This document shows, piece by piece, positions 49,099 through 60,330 of a stretch of DNA of 64,000 nt. How positions within the stretch are numbered: the first letter of the stretch is position 1; every line of letters begins with the position of its first letter. The notes under the pieces were generated by a model. The model was not told the DNA's origin and did not search any database. It worked only from the letters and a program-made list of their open reading frames with translations. Both the position numbers and the translations under genes were made by a program. This DNA comes from Pleodorina starrii (taxonomy: Eukaryota; Chlorophyta; Chlorophyceae; Chlamydomonadales; Volvocaceae), in the NCBI GenBank assembly GCA_030267565.1, contig BRXU01000020.1, positions 372,001 to 436,000 on the forward strand, given 5' to 3'.

Positions 49099-50617
49099 CT
49101 AGCCGCTGCCGCTACCCCCGCTGCCCTCCCTGCGGGCGGCCTTGAAAACCGTATTCCGGATGGCCTCCGCCATGAGCGGCGCATGGGTGGGCCCATCGTG
49201 CTTGGGCTGGGGGCGCAGCAGCGCCCCCGAATGCTTCCAGACCTGCAGTTTTACTGCCTGGGCCGCCAGCTGGGCGGCGTTGCCCCCGATCCGCCTGAAA
49301 GTCGCGCAGGGCGGGAAGGCTCTCCAGGTCGCGAGCCGGCAGCCCCTGGCGCCCTGGGCATCGACGTACTGGGCCCTGAACATCGCGTTGCCCCTCCGCA
49401 GCCGGCCGTCCTGGTAGCACTGCCCGGCCAGCCCACGGTCCCAGGCCGCGGACGCTCCAAACGGCCAAGGGTTGCCGCCCAGCGGGGGCGTCCAGCCCGT
49501 CGCCGGGTCATAGCCGCCGCTGGGGCCCTGTGCTGCGCCCCACGGCGGCCGTTGCCGCGGCGCGCAGGGCCTCCAGCGTCGGGCCGCCGCCCCGCCATGC
49601 GCCCGCTGTCCCTGTGAATGCCGGTGCCGCTGGGGTCCCCCGGCCGCCGGGCATAACTGCCGCCATCCCGGCACGCTCGAGGTCACGGTCGCTCTCGGGC
49701 AGGTTTCCGGAGGGGTTGCCTGACCAGTCCGCCCCGGTGGCGTACACCGAGGGAGCGTCTACCCGACCTGCCGCCGGGGCCGGGGCCCCACCTAGCATGG
49801 CCGCCAGCGCTGCTGCCGCCGCGGGGACGGCCCCAACCCACCCCGCGGCCGTGCCAGCCCCCGGCGTGCCTGGTCCCCGCTGTGCCGCGGGCAGCGGCGG
49901 TGGGGGAACAGGGACCGGCCACGGGGCGTTCGACCGGCACTGGGCAATGAGCTGTGCGAGCGGCCCCATGAGGGCCAACGCGTTAAACTCCCCAGGCGCG
50001 CCCGCGGGGCCCCCGAACAGCGAGCGCTGGGCTGCGCCGCCCACGCCGCTCTCGGGTCCTTGTCCGCCCGCCATGGGTTGGCGGTCGAGGCCCGATAGGT
50101 GCTCGCCGCCAGCCCCGCCTCCCGCGCCCTCGTCGGCAAGGCCGGCGGACGGGTCCCCAGCGGCAGCGCCCGGCGGCGGTGCCGGCGGGGGCGTGCCCGC
50201 CCCCGCCCGGGGGGCGGGCGCCCATTCCCGTGCCGGGGCGCGGCGTCGGCAGGGTCCACGGCGGGTAGCACGGTGCCGCTCCGAAGTTGTCGCCCGGTTG
50301 GTTGCCCTCCCTGCAAGGTAGGCGCGAGGGGCGGGTTCCGCCGGTTGCCTTTGGTGGCCTGTCTCGCGCGCGGCCGGGGCTGGGGTGCCGGTCCCTGCCC
50401 CGACCCGAGGCCATCGGTTTGCCCGCCTTGCGCGCGCCCCGATGCCATCGGGTTTCACGACCTGCGTTCGCCCCGAGACCATCGGGTTCCGCGTTCCGCC
50501 CTCGCCCCGAGACCATCGGGTTTCGCGCCCTGCGTTCGCCCCGAAACCATCGGGTTCCACGTTCAGCACTCGCCCCGAGACCACCGGGTTTCGCGTCCTG
50601 CACTCGTCCGCAGTCAT
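49099..50617 (-). pseudogene. Unrecognised GC-rich ORF pair in the TIR element, probably frameshifted
   Basis: Two overlapping minus-strand frames: 50617-49508 (369 codons, with repeats of NPMVSGR/ETRWSRGE and a Pro/Gly/Ala-rich body) and 49686-49099 (195 codons). The latter contains a less biased stretch, GGYDPATGWTPPLGGNPWPF, RGNAMFRAQYVDAQGARGC and LMAEAIRNTVFKAARRE. The first frame stops just where the second starts to look protein-like, suggesting one broken protein. No transposase motif or known domain is recognised. Confidence 0.35.
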
Positions 50618-50640
50618 CGGGTTTCACGCTCCCTTGAGTC
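50400..50640. repeat. About 36-bp minisatellite
   Basis: Repeated CGAGACCATCGGGTT(C/T)CGCG units separated by CCCTGCGTTCGCCC-like spacers, inside the TIR element. Confidence 0.8.
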
Positions 50641-52954
50641 CCTCGGTTATCACCCTCAGAACTCGCCCTGATAACGACGAGTTCCGCCATGGTTCCCCCC
50701 CGAGTCTATCCGCCCCCCCGCCCGCACCCGCCGCCCGACGCCCGTCGGGTGTCCCCGTCCCGGCCCTTCTTTGCGTCATACGGCTCGGTGCGGCGGCCTG
50801 CGTCCGTAGCCAGAACCGTCAACCGCTCATTCGGGTGGCTATGCAGACGGGGGCAAGCAGCCCTACCGCGGCATACAGCAAGGCGCTCCACCCGACCCAA
50901 CCCAAACCCCCGTCCAGCCTTATGTACGACAATGAAGCCCCGCCGTCAGCGGTCGGAAGCTTGAAATCCTGGACATGGAGATCCTTGTTGAGGGTGTTGA
51001 CAAACACCGGACCGGCTGCTGAAGTTCATTCAACCCACCTCGCCCTGCCCGGCTACGGGCAATGGCGATGAGAGGAAGCCAGAGACGCTGTTACGGTACT
51101 GAACAAATATACCTGTTACCTTGCCGAGGAGGTTGACGGTGTACGGCCGTGCAGCCGCCGGACCAACCCAAACCAACAAGTTCACGTGACAGCACTGCAA
51201 CGGACTGCACACCCGCCCGAGGAAGGGAAAGGGGGTGCTGTTGGACGCTTGGGGTGCGACAGCGCTGCACGACTAGCCCGCACACCTGGGGCATCGGGCC
51301 GCCGCTATCCGGCTTGTGATGCGCCGGGTTGGGGGCCAGGGGGTTATGCCAGCAGCGGTCGGCACGCGCGGTCGGACACCGCCACGCGCGGTCGGACTCA
51401 ATTGCAGTGGCCCCCTCTCAACTGTGAAATACGTGTAAACTCCAGCTTATGCATGATGGAGGGCGAGGCGTCCGCAGGGGCGTTTGCGAACCCGTCGCGC
51501 TTTTGCAGCACAGTGCCCGGCCTGCTCCTTGCAATAGCCCGTGTAAGCAGATAGAAGAGGACTTTTACCCTGCATGCGTCCTTCTACATTTGCGTTATTC
51601 CCGCGGCAAGCTGCACAACCATTTCCGCGAAGTCGCTTCCGCAGCTGCTGCAGTACTCGCCAATACAGTTAAAATTGTTTATATTAATTGCCTGGACATT
51701 GTACTTTAAAACTCGTGACCTTCACTATGAACGCTGGATGAGGGCAACCATGGTTGCCCTTCAGGCCGACTAAGGTTAGGACACTTACAATCAGCCAAGC
51801 TGGAGTATTTATATGCACTACTTATTATAAGTACATTAGGCAACAAGAAAACATCAAAAATACTGTGACCGTACGGGTGGCCAAGGCATGTGAACGGATT
51901 TGACTCGGGAGGTCTGCTTTACTGCGGCTATTGATTTTATACTGCTTAATAAGCATAAATAATGTATCCCAAACACGTTTTGGCGTTGAACGTGCTAGGG
52001 CGGTAGGACCTTAAGGGCACACCGTAAGGCCATATTCTGCCCTTAAGGGCGGTTTGACTGCTATAGGGGATCGATCATTCATCATTTGTTTTTGGGCGGG
52101 GCCCCAGCGCGAAGCGCCCAGGGGGGCCCCGCCCTGTAGGATTGCCCATGTTCCCGGAGCAATTCCCGGAGCAATCGAAGATTGCGGAGGGATACGACCC
52201 CATAATTGTGCGTCAGTGATCCGTCCGCCGTCACACGTCAAGTCGTGCGCTCTGGGGATTGGCATCCAGAAGTTTTCAGAAGATTGCATTCGCTATTGTT
52301 AGCGCCAATTTTCTGACTCGGAGGAGCGTGCGCGGCTGTGCAAAGTGGGCGACAAGTGTCCATGGCAAGTCGACTTTGCAGCGCGCGCCGCCAAAAGGCC
52401 CCGAAAATTAGCCGTTCAATAACTGGTTTTCCAGGGATCATATGACATGAAATTCTGGGTGGGAAAGAAGCGCGCTTGCAAAAGTAGTGGACTCGCGCGA
52501 CCGTGGACCCGACTCGTGCGAACCCGTAACGGCTACCTAAGAACATAATATATTAAAAGGAAACACCATATAGAATTGAAGGATGCAAATTACGAACCGG
52601 AAAGCAAGCGGGTGGGACAAGAGTACAACTACCGGGAAGACATAGTTGTGCACCTGGGGCACATAGTGCGCTCTGGGCTTTGGCAGCCAGAAGTTTTCAG
52701 GAGATTGCATTCGATATTGTTAGAGCCAAGTTTCCGAGTCGGAGGAGCGTGCGCGGCTTTGCAAAGTGGGCGACAATGTCCATGGCAAGTCGACTATGCA
52801 GCGCGCGCCGCCAAAAGGCCCCGAAAAGTGGCCGTTCATAAAGTCAGCGGTAAAGGTATCGTATGACATCAAATTCTCGGTGAGAAATAGGCGCGCTTGC
52901 AAAAGTGGGCTCGCGCGACCCGGTCTGCATGCGGTCTGCGTGCACCTGCATGGT

Positions 52955-55008
52955 CAGTGTGTGAGAGTGTGTGTGAGAGTGTGTGTGTGTGTGTGTGTGA
53001 GAGTGTGTGATTATTTGAGTGTGTGAGTGAGTGTGTGCATGAGTGTGTGAGTTTGAGTGTGTGAGTGTGAGTGTGGGAGTGTGTGTGAATGAGTGTTAAG
53101 TGGGTGTGTAAGTGTGTGTGGAAGTGTGAGTGTGAGTGAGGTAGTATGAGTGTGTGAGAGTAAGTGAGAGTGTGAGTGAGTGTATGTGTGTGTGTGTGAG
53201 TGTGAGTGTGTGTGTGTGAGTGTGTGCGTGTGAAAGTGTATGTGAGTGTGTGACGTTACAGACCGGGCCCTGACGCTGGCCAGGGGCTGCTAACCCAGCC
53301 CCGACGGAAAGACCGCCTAAGCACTCTCCCCCTTGTGGTGGGAGAAGAGCGTGAGGGGCCGCTACCCCCTCCTGCTCGACGCAGAGCTGGCTGCATCGTA
53401 CACCCCATATACGCGTGTGAGTGCGTGAGTGCGTGCGAGTGCGTGTGAGCGCATGTGAGTGCGTGTGAGTGCGTGCGAGTGCGTGTGAGTGCTTGTGAGT
53501 GCGTGTGAGAGCGTGTGAGAGCGTGAAGTGCGTGTGAGTGCGTGTTAGTACGTGGAGTGCGTGTGAGTGCGTTTGACTGCGTGTGAGTACGTGTGAGTGC
53601 GTTAGACTGCGTGTGAATGCGTGTGAGTGCGGGTGACTGCATGTGAGTGCGTGTGAGTGCGTGTGAGAGTGTGCGAGTGCGTGTGCATGCGTGAGAGAGT
53701 GTGTGAGTGCGTGAGAGAGTGTGTGAGTGTGTGAGAGAGTGTGTGAGTACGTGAGAGTGCGTGTGATGAGTACATGTGAGCACGTGTGAGTACGTGTGAG
53801 TGCGTGTGAGTGCATGTGATTGCGTGTGAGTGCGTGTAAGTACGTGTGAGTGCGTGTGAGCGTGCGAGTGCGTGCGAGTGCGTGTGAGTGCATGTGAGTG
53901 CGTGTGAGTGCGTGTGAGTGCGTGTGGGTGCATGTGAGCGCGTGTGGGTGCATGTGAGCGCGTGTGAGTGCGTGCAAGTGTGCGTGTGTGTGCGAGTGGG
54001 TGTGTGTGCGTGTGTGCGAGTGGGTGTGACTGCATGTGAGTGCGTGTGAGCGCATGTGAGTGCGTGTGAGTGAGTGTGAGTGAGTGTGAGGCGTGTAGTG
54101 CATGTGACTGCGTGTGAGTGCGTGTAAGTATGTGTGAGTGCGTGTGAGTGTGTGTGAGTGTGTGTGAGTGCGTGTGAGTGCATGTGAGTGCGTGTGAGAG
54201 CGTGTGAGTGCGTGTGAGTGCATGTGAGTGCGTGAGGGTGCGTGTGAGCGCGTGTGAGTGCGTGTGAGAGCATGTAAGTGCGTGTGAGTGCGTGTGAGTG
54301 TGTGTGAGTGCATGTGAGTGCGTGTGACTGCGTGAGAGTGCGTGTGACTGCGTGTGAGTGCATGTGAGTGCGTGTGAGTGCATGTGAGTGCATGCAAGTG
54401 CGTGTGAGTGTATGAGTGGGTGCGACTGCATGTGAGAGCGTGTGAGCGCATGTCAGTGCGTCTGAGTACGTGCGAGTGCGTGTGAGTGCGTGTGAGTGCG
54501 TGTGATGAGAGCGTGCAAGTGCGTGTGAGTGCGTGTTAGTACGTGGAGTGCGTGTGAGTGCGTTTGACTGCGTGTGAGTACATGTGAGTGTGTTAGACTG
54601 CGTGTGAATGCGTGTGAGTGCGGGTGACTGCATGTGAGTGCGTGTGAGTGCGTGTGTGTGCGTGTGACTGCGTGTCAGTTTGCGTGTGTAGGCGAGTGGG
54701 TGCGTGTGAGTGCATGTGAGTGCGTGTGAGTGCGTGTGAGTGCGTGTGAGTGCGTGTGAGTGCATGTGACTGCGTGTGAGTGCGTGTGAGTGCATGTGAG
54801 TGTGCGTGTGTAGATAGGTGAGTGGGTGCGTGTGAGTGCGTGTGAGTGCGTGTGAGAGCGTGTGAGTGTGTGTGAGTGCGTGTTAGTACGGGCCGTGTGT
54901 GTGAGTGTGTGTGAGTGCATGCGAGTGCGTGTGACTGCGTGAGAGTGCGTCCGACTGCGTGTGAGTGCGTGTGGGTGTGTGAGTGTGTGTGTGTGTGGGG
55001 GGGGGGGG
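52955..55008. repeat. GTGTGAGTGC-type microsatellite, about 2 kb
   Basis: Degenerate GTGA/GTGC/GTGT repeats (CACTCA/CACACG on the other strand) from 52955 to a G-run at about 55008. It is interrupted at 53253-53413 by a LINE 3' fragment. Long minus-strand frames give only His/Ser/Thr/Arg repeats and are not genes. Confidence 0.95.
53253..53413 (-). mobile_element. LINE 3'-end fragment inside the microsatellite
   Basis: Reverse complement of the 3' UTR of the LINE at about 12890-13050 (ATATGGGGTGTAC, GCAGCCAGCTCTGCGTCGAG, GACGCTGGCCAGGGGC, GGGCCCGGTCTGTAACG). The 3' end TGTAACGTCAC joins CACACTCACA repeats. It is about 160 bp, severely 5' truncated. Confidence 0.8.
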
Positions 55009-55795
55009 TTATCCACGTATAGGCCGGAGCCCGTGAACGGTAACGTAACAAAAGAATTCCTTCTCATCTGCAAAAGAACAGCGAGGTAAGCTTGCAAAAC
55101 AGCGGAGGACGTTATATACAAACCGAGAGGGTGTAGCAAGTACGAGCCCAGCCGCCGCGGTGTCGAGGCGCGACGATGGCGAGGCGAGGCTGGAAGAGAA
55201 GTGTAGGAAATTCGCTGAAGTTGCTGAGCGACGTGCTGTAAAGCGAGCCGAGAAAGTGCAGCTGGGATGTAAGGAATGCCCCAGCTCCCGAAGCCCGCCG
55301 GAACCCAACTCACCTACGGCAGGAAAAGAGGAGGACACACAGCAAGGAAAGGGTGCGTGAAGACACGGCAAGAACAGCGGGGCAAGCGTTACCGGCGAGA
55401 CCCCATGCGAGTGTGGCTGGAGCTGCGGCTGGGGCTGGCGGGCTGGAGGTACGGGAAAGCTGCAAAGGGGAAAGAAAATATAAAAATAAAAGTAGCAAAA
55501 GCAGAAAACGAAAGAAGGGCAAGGACATCCTGCAAGTGTACGAGGGGTGGGCGGGGGTAACCGCGGGCAGGAAACGCAAAGGGCACGTGCAGCAGACGGG
55601 TAGGGGACGGGAAAATGCAAGGGACGAAAGCCATACAGGGACAAGGCAGAGCACGAGTCAGGCGGGGGGCAAAGGCCAGCGCGATGGGCAACGGGCAATG
55701 ACAGGGGACGAAGGCAGGGAGCAGGGAAGGCAGCGAGCACGGCAGGCAGGGGGACAGGGGCAGGGGGGGAAGTGTGTGAGGCATGAGGCATGAGG
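55009..55795. other. Unannotated interior of Helentron-like element 4
   Basis: Mixed purine-rich and GC-rich sequence between the microsatellite and the LINE. Frames on both strands lack recognisable motifs. Confidence 0.4.
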
Positions 55796-58226
55796 CATGA
55801 GGCATTACATGTGTACGAGCCAAAATGGCTGGTAACATGCGTCCCCCCACAACGGCTATCCGTCAAGGGGCGCACTTTAAGACAACATAAGCCGTATGGT
55901 TAGCTACCAAGCAGCTCGGTACACGCTTTCTGAATCTGGGATAAGAGACTGCCCAGTTTCGCCGGGTCAAAGGTCCCCATCACATCCACCATGCTACTAC
56001 CCATAGGGAAGCCTATTGCCTCTCGTAATGGCGTATAGCCCGGACATTCCATCAATACGTGCAACTCGTCTTCTACCGACCCGCCGTGGCACACCCGACA
56101 TATCCTCTCCGCGCGCGGTTTCCGACCCGGCCCCCGTGCAAACCTTGACACATCCAAGTCCCAACGTCCCAGCCGAAAACGCATCAGGGCCGTGTGGTGC
56201 TTTCTCGGCATACACACCCTCAAGTGATCCAATGTTCGCTTGTGGTCCGAGTACGAGTACGCCACACCCATCCATTTCAGGTACCGACACGCGGTAACCC
56301 CGGGTGCTCCCCGTCCCACACCCCCTTCCTCATACTCTGGAAAATTCCGCGGGTCCCTATCGAGGCTACCCGAGCTCCAATCCAACAAAAGGCGACGTCT
56401 AAACTCGGCCAGTAAATTGTCAAACGGGATCTCCAGGCCCAAGATCGCCTTTGCCTTCTCTTCATTGTTAAGACCCACGGGTACATGTTGCCTGTAGTCA
56501 AATCCGAGAGTCTCGAAAATCCGGAGCACCTTACCCGCCCAAAAATATTCGTGCGTGGCTGAATGATCTGTTTCCAACCACGATTTGATATCTTCCTCAA
56601 GCACTGCCCGTGCCAACGACGTGGATTGCCGCGCTACACGCTTCCAGAAGCCAAATACCTGGCGCGCCCAAAAGTAGTGCAATGGTAACTGCGACGTTTC
56701 CGCGAACAATTGTCGGTTAGGCGGCAGGCTAGCGCCTACCACCTTCCGCAAAAAGATCCTTTGGACCTCGACCATCGGGTCCGCCATACACCTCTCAAAG
56801 ACGCCTGCCGCGCACCCTACACTCTTCACCCATTTCCCCCACTTCTTTAGCAATACCCCATTCTCCCCAGCTGGCGCTGAGCCAGGGCTCTGTCCCCAAC
56901 GGTGCCACTCTTTAATTCTTTGACGCCCCATGGTCCCCAGCGCCTCACGGATAGCGTCAGGGCCCCACACTTCAGCCCCGTACGACAGTAACGACCTGAT
57001 TTGCACGTCAAAGCATCGCAACATAAGATCGGGGACCCATATTCGATTCCTATCCAGTTTCTGCATCAATGCAAACACCGCTCTTCGCCCCACATCGCAC
57101 AGCTCCATACGGCACGAATCAAACGAAAAACTGGGTCCGTATCGCAAGCCGAGGTACTTCGCACGTTCCTTCACTGGGACAGGTTGCCCAGCGAATTTCA
57201 GTTGGCTCGCACCTTCCATCAACGTCGCTAGCGTATCTTGCCTGCCGGCGAAAACTAATAGCTCGCACTTGTTGACGTTCAGACTCATCCCGAAGCCCTC
57301 GCAGTATTCCACCAGTCTGTCCAACAGGAATTGCATGCGTGCGGGGTTCGTTGCGAATAACGTTAAGTCATCCGCATACAGGAGCTCCGGAACCCTTTTC
57401 CCCCCGACGATCGGGGACCCCCCCTGTGGCCACCGCCGATCGCGTTCGTCGACGTAGTTCGCAAACGTCTCGATGAACATTCCGAATAAGACCGGACTTA
57501 GGGGGCACCCTTGCTTCACCCCTTGATCCGACTTAAAAGGTGTGCCCCTCTGACCGTTCACCTTCACCCGAAGCTCCACGTTGTCGTACGCTCGCCTCAG
57601 AGCGTCCATCATTTGACCCCCCACGCCACGTTCTGCTAGCCGCGCCCAAAGCGTCTTCCTATCCACCCGATCGAACGCCTTCTCAAAATCTATTTGACAC
57701 ACCAGCAACCCACTCTGCCCCGGTCTTGCGTAACGGTTCAGGATATGACGCAACACAAAAAGATGGTGCTGCGTGCCTAGGCCCTGGCGAAAGCCTGCCT
57801 GGCACCAGTGACGCACAGGCAGCTCCACAGGGTCCGCTTCCGCGAATTTGGTGAGGCGGCGCTCAAGCACGGATGCGTAGCATTTTGCGAGTACGCCGCC
57901 AACCGCTATGCCCCGATAGTTACTACAGTCCGTTGGGTCACGTCCGTTTCGCTTATAAACAGGCACCAGGTCTGACACGGTGAACTGCTCCGGAAAATCG
58001 CCCTTGGAGCGGATGTGCTCCATGAGTGCCTGTAGCACCGGCGCCAACCGGTTGATTTCCGGCCTGTCGTCATCACTATTACGCAGCCGTCTAGCATACT
58101 TGTAACACTCCCCACACACCTTCTCTGGAAGTGTGTGACTGTCGCTCCGTACGCTCGGCCCACCCGGCAAAATCGTACTCGCTCTGACACTCCTCCTTCT
58201 CCACAAAAAAATTGCTCCGGGCAATG
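55775..58226 (-). mobile_element. 5'-truncated LINE with reverse transcriptase
   Basis: On the minus strand it starts abruptly near 58226, encodes the reverse transcriptase frame to 55900, then a 120-bp 3' UTR ending ACATGTAATGCCTCAT and a four-fold GCCTCAT/CCTCATG tail with CACAC. There is no endonuclease domain in frame upstream. It is nested in Helentron-like element 4. Confidence 0.8.
55900..58224 (-). CDS. LINE reverse transcriptase (ORF2 fragment)
   Basis: 774 codons without interruption; no true start is expected because the element is 5' truncated. Reverse transcriptase motifs in order: SDLVPVYKRNGRDPTDCSNY then RGIAVGGVLAKCYASVLERR, CQAGFRQGLGTQHHLF, QIDFEKAFDRVDRKTLWARL, GVKQGCPLSPVLFGMFIE, and catalytic LYADDLTLFA with YADD at about residues 283-286. 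Thumb and connection follow, then a C-terminal zinc segment CRVC...VEDELHVLMECPGY. It would copy LINE RNA by target-primed reverse transcription. The N-terminal endonuclease is missing, so it is not autonomous. The frame is fully open, implying recent insertion. Confidence 0.92.
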   Translation of the reverse strand: MPGAIFLWRRRSVRASTILPGGPSVRSDSHTLPEKVCGECYKYARRLRNSDDDRPEINRLAPVLQALMEHIRSKGDFPEQFTVSDLVPVYKRNGRDPTDCSNYRGIAVGGVLAKCYASVLERRLTKFAEADPVELPVRHWCQAGFRQGLGTQHHLFVLRHILNRYARPGQSGLLVCQIDFEKAFDRVDRKTLWARLAERGVGGQMMDALRRAYDNVELRVKVNGQRGTPFKSDQGVKQGCPLSPVLFGMFIETFANYVDERDRRWPQGGSPIVGGKRVPELLYADDLTLFATNPARMQFLLDRLVEYCEGFGMSLNVNKCELLVFAGRQDTLATLMEGASQLKFAGQPVPVKERAKYLGLRYGPSFSFDSCRMELCDVGRRAVFALMQKLDRNRIWVPDLMLRCFDVQIRSLLSYGAEVWGPDAIREALGTMGRQRIKEWHRWGQSPGSAPAGENGVLLKKWGKWVKSVGCAAGVFERCMADPMVEVQRIFLRKVVGASLPPNRQLFAETSQLPLHYFWARQVFGFWKRVARQSTSLARAVLEEDIKSWLETDHSATHEYFWAGKVLRIFETLGFDYRQHVPVGLNNEEKAKAILGLEIPFDNLLAEFRRRLLLDWSSGSLDRDPRNFPEYEEGGVGRGAPGVTACRYLKWMGVAYSYSDHKRTLDHLRVCMPRKHHTALMRFRLGRWDLDVSRFARGPGRKPRAERICRVCHGGSVEDELHVLMECPGYTPLREAIGFPMGSSMVDVMGTFDPAKLGSLLSQIQKACTELLGS

Positions 58227-58309
58227 AAGCGAAGCTTCATGGGTCATGTCGTAGATTGCGGAGGGACTGCATACCCCAAAAAAAATGTGGTGTCACAAAA
58301 CGCACTCGT

Positions 58310-59200
58310 CTTTTGCGACTTCTGGCCACCGAAATTTCTAGGAATCAGCATTCTATATTATTGATGGCTGCCTCCGTGTCGGAGAGGCAGGCACGCCCAC
58401 GTCGCAGCCATTCAAAGGCTCCATGGACGAGCGACCCACCGGCGCGCGACCACAACGCCTCCAATGAAGTCTTTCAATTGCAGTCAATGCCGCATTGTAA
58501 ACAACGTGCATTGCGCGATGCGGCGCGACCTCAGGCGCCGGTCGCAATACATTCACAAACGGATAACGACCTGAGAGGGTAACTTCAGCAAATATGTACG
58601 CCGGCACATAAACAAACATGACATGGAATTATGTTGCATAAGAAAGCTTGACAAAAGCTCAGTATCAGATAGGTCGCAGCCGGCAGCGGTTGCAACTGGT
58701 TCAATGGCCGTAAGGCGGCCTAAAAAATAAGCGAAACGGCATACAATCAGTACTACTGACATCCCGCTAGGGCATGCTGTAAGCGCGGCTTCACCGATGG
58801 GGTGTCGGTGGTACGACGACGCTTATGATGACGCTTATGACAGCGAAACGCCAAGCATCCGGTGCCAAACTGCATTCGGACAAAGCAGACGCCTGCGACA
58901 ACATTTTGTATAGTGGCAAACTGGGGCCCAGGGCGTACAGTGCTCGTCACACTCATCCTCGGAGCTATGTCGCACCTGGTGTCAATGAGCGGGACCATGC
59001 GGCTTCTGGAAACGAGGCAACACAACACCTTGCCACGCCTCAACATCGCTAGTCGGAATGACTGAGCCGCGCGCCAGTCGTTATCGAATGCCACATCGGA
59101 GAGACCGGCAGCAGCCAGCGGGAGGCACAAGGACCGCTTAATAGTAAGCACGCGCAAGCCGCTCAGGAGGCACTCGAGGGCTTACTGGGCCTAGGGCGGG
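58310..59200. other. Unannotated interior of Helentron-like element 4
   Basis: 58310-58400 resembles the repeats at 52260 and 52680 (CCAGAAGTTTTC/GGAATCAGCATTC and CGAGTCGGAGG blocks). The rest is unique with no coding signal. Confidence 0.4.
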
Positions 59201-59499
59201 ACCAAACAAGGAAGGCATGCCACCCCCGGGAAGGTACGCCAACCCCTCCAGCAGGAAGTCGATGACCGTTGCCAAACACCGAGATGGGAAGACAAGGCTT
59301 GGGCCTGCGGCTGCCGGGCAACAGCCCCACACGTCAAGTAACAGAGCCACTGCCCCCGGACACCAAAGTTGAAGGCTCGGCCCGTGCGGGCCAGGTCAGT
59401 CAGCACGACGAGCCTGGGCTAACGGAAGGACAGGGGTCTCAGGCCAAGGCCACGGGGAGCGGCAGGCGACACGGGAGATGGATAACACCACACACAGGT

Positions 59500-60330
59500 C
59501 GTTCACAACTGTGCACCGTGCGCCCACACCTTGAGGGCAAGTTGCACGTGGGACCGGTTCCAACAGGGAGGGGTGGTGTGTGCCGCGGGTACGGCAGCGG
59601 GGGGCCCATCTCGTGCGGGGCCGGGTTCGGGGGGAAAGGGCGGTGCACACCGGGGGGGCTGTAGGCGGGGTGCATCACGCACGGAATAGGGCACAAGGCA
59701 GAAAGGGGAAGCGACACGCACCGCGGGGTCGGCCGAAGAGGGGCGCATCGCGTGCGAGACCAGGTACCAAGGGACCGGGGGGGGGGGGCGGCGCACGCCG
59801 CTGAGGCATGGTGCACCACGTGCGGATCGAGTCCATGGGGAAACGGGAAAAGGTGGTGCACGCCGCTCGGACAGCAGGAGGGGACGCATGGCATGCGGCA
59901 TTGAGTACAGGGTGGGAAAGGAGGAGGGTGGTGTGCGCCGCTGGGGTTGCCAGGAGGGGTGCATCGAGTGTGAGACCGAATACCGTATAAGGAGAAGGGC
60001 GGCGGCGTGCACCACGGGAGGGCGCACCATGCGAGCGACCGAGCCAAGGGGAAAGGGGGGCGGCACGCACTGTGGGGTCTGCAGGGGAGGGGGGCGCCAC
60101 GCACGGGACCGGGCACAAAGGAAGTGGGCTTCGCGCGCCTCAGGCAGTCAGTGCATGGCAAAGGGGAAAGGGACGGCACGCGTCGCTGAATCGGCAGGGA
60201 GGTGCCGTGTCACACGAGGGTCCGGGCCCAAGGGAGAAGACACAGCACTCGCAGTAGGTCGGTCAGTCAGGGTGCACCGTGCGGCCGAGAAGGGACAAGC
60301 GGCTTCGAGGGGTACGGGGTGGGGCTCACA
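59500..60330. repeat. Degenerate ~70-bp GC-rich minisatellite
   Basis: Recurring blocks GGGGTGCATC(A/G)CG, GCACGCCGC, GGGGAAAGGG(G/C)G and GGGAC(C/T)GGGCAC at about 70-bp spacing. Long frames on both strands reflect the repeat and base bias, not genes. Confidence 0.7.

Larger units (their letters stand above)
46792..52068. mobile_element. 5.3-kb terminal-inverted-repeat element of unassigned superfamily
   Basis: Left end CCCTATAGCAGTCAAA followed by ATGCCCTTAAGG; the right end is the exact inverse for 16 bases, then CCGCCCTTAAGG. Subterminal regions on both sides are dense in CCCTTAAGG and GCCCTTAGGGC motifs. The empty site is known from paralogous introns (GCTTGCTTCGATCATTC at 17891). The insertion point is after CTTCG and the right flank reads GATCGATCATTC, so any target duplication is only 2-3 bp. 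No transposase is recognised. Internally, 47800-48078 and 51640-52024 are diverged direct repeats, so the 48.1-51.6 kb part may be an inserted or captured segment. Confidence 0.6.

Noticed and set aside
48178..49617. 322-codon plus-strand frame over the 140-bp repeats
   Set aside because: Frame is driven by repeats and GC bias; no domain, and the opposite strand is equally open.
53096..55051. Long minus-strand His/Thr/Ser-rich frames
   Set aside because: Pure product of the GTGTGAGTGC-type microsatellite; no start context or non-repeat content apart from the LINE fragment.
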